Notes under the pieces: generated by a model
What the model was told of the DNA's origin: nothing
What the model saw: the letters and a program-made list of their open reading frames with translations, nothing else
Database searches by the model: none
Shown here: positions 63,926 through 64,000 of the stretch, piece after piece
Numbering within the stretch: position 1 is the stretch's first letter
Layout of the letters: every line of letters starts with the position of its first letter
Made by a program: the position numbers and the translations under genes
Source: Delphinapterus leucas
Lineage: Eukaryota > Chordata > Mammalia > Artiodactyla > Monodontidae
Direction: 5' to 3'
Length of the DNA: 64,000 bases
Assembly: GCF_002288925.2 (NCBI RefSeq)
Contig: NW_022098031.1
Coordinates: forward strand, 10,631,251 to 10,695,250

Positions 63926-64000
63926 AAAGTGGCCATTAGAAAATCAAAAATGCCAAGTTTAGCCTGTCACTCAACTCACAATGAATTATAATTATAAAAT

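Larger units (their letters stand above)
54990..64000 (-). other. RAP1B: RAP1B intron 1 (left part)
   Basis: No coding exon was recognised between the exon 2 acceptor and the right edge. RAP1B has a non-coding first exon far upstream in mammals, so this 9 kb is read as intron 1. Listed separately inside it are four CHR SINEs, an RPS15A pseudogene, L1 pieces, a hAT remnant and a MIR. I saw nothing recognisable in 59470-60400, 60610-61225 or 62990-63355. Confidence 0.75.

Overview
This window is vertebrate nuclear DNA, almost certainly from a cetacean. Coding exons are short and split by GT-AG introns. About 34 tRNA-derived CHR-family SINEs, which start with a 'cttccctggtgg' head, are spread over 64 kb. 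Those SINEs are typical of whales, dolphins and hippos, and no BovB or ruminant Bov-A repeat was noticed. Many copies keep 8-19 bp target-site duplications (TSDs). The cetacean call rests on recalled knowledge of the SINE family; no database was searched.

Two protein-coding genes lie head to tail on the minus strand, in the same relative order as the human 12q15 pair RAP1B-NUP107. NUP107 fills positions 1-24.9k: its first 12 coding exons (residues 1-361) are present, and the rest lies beyond the left edge. Its CpG-island promoter is at about 24.6-25.2k and carries an NRF-1 palindrome, a full CRE palindrome, ETS motifs and GC boxes. RAP1B has a complete coding region (six coding exons, 184 codons, ending in a CQLL prenylation box) at 48,666-54,964. 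A separate 3' UTR exon lies at about 45.09-46.40k. Its non-coding first exon is not in the window, so 54,990-64,000 is intron 1. The two genes are not known to work together: NUP107 is a nuclear pore scaffold subunit and RAP1B is a Ras-like GTPase.

Region by region: 1-24.9k is NUP107 introns and exons, with L1, L2, MIR, MER1-, MER8- and MER20-type repeats and many CHR SINEs. The intergenic part, 25.2-45.1k, holds SINEs, an ancient antisense L1, a MaLR-type solo LTR, and a nearly full-length Tigger1 DNA transposon (36,546-40,079) broken by three later insertions. 45.1-55.0k is RAP1B and is strikingly poor in SINEs. 55.0-64.0k is RAP1B intron 1, with a decayed RPS15A processed pseudogene, a young 5'-truncated L1 and several SINEs.

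I use three labels for CHR SINEs. Short type is about 200 bp and ends in 'gaggcccgcgtaccgc' plus poly-A. Long type is about 300-350 bp and ends in 'cagccaaaaataaata'. C type carries 'aactaagatccc' after the B box. I see no new enzymatic system, CRISPR array, operon or functional non-coding RNA gene. The observations worth a second look concern transposon biology (reuse of one target site, tiny L1 stubs, rearranged SINEs) and splice or UTR architecture.
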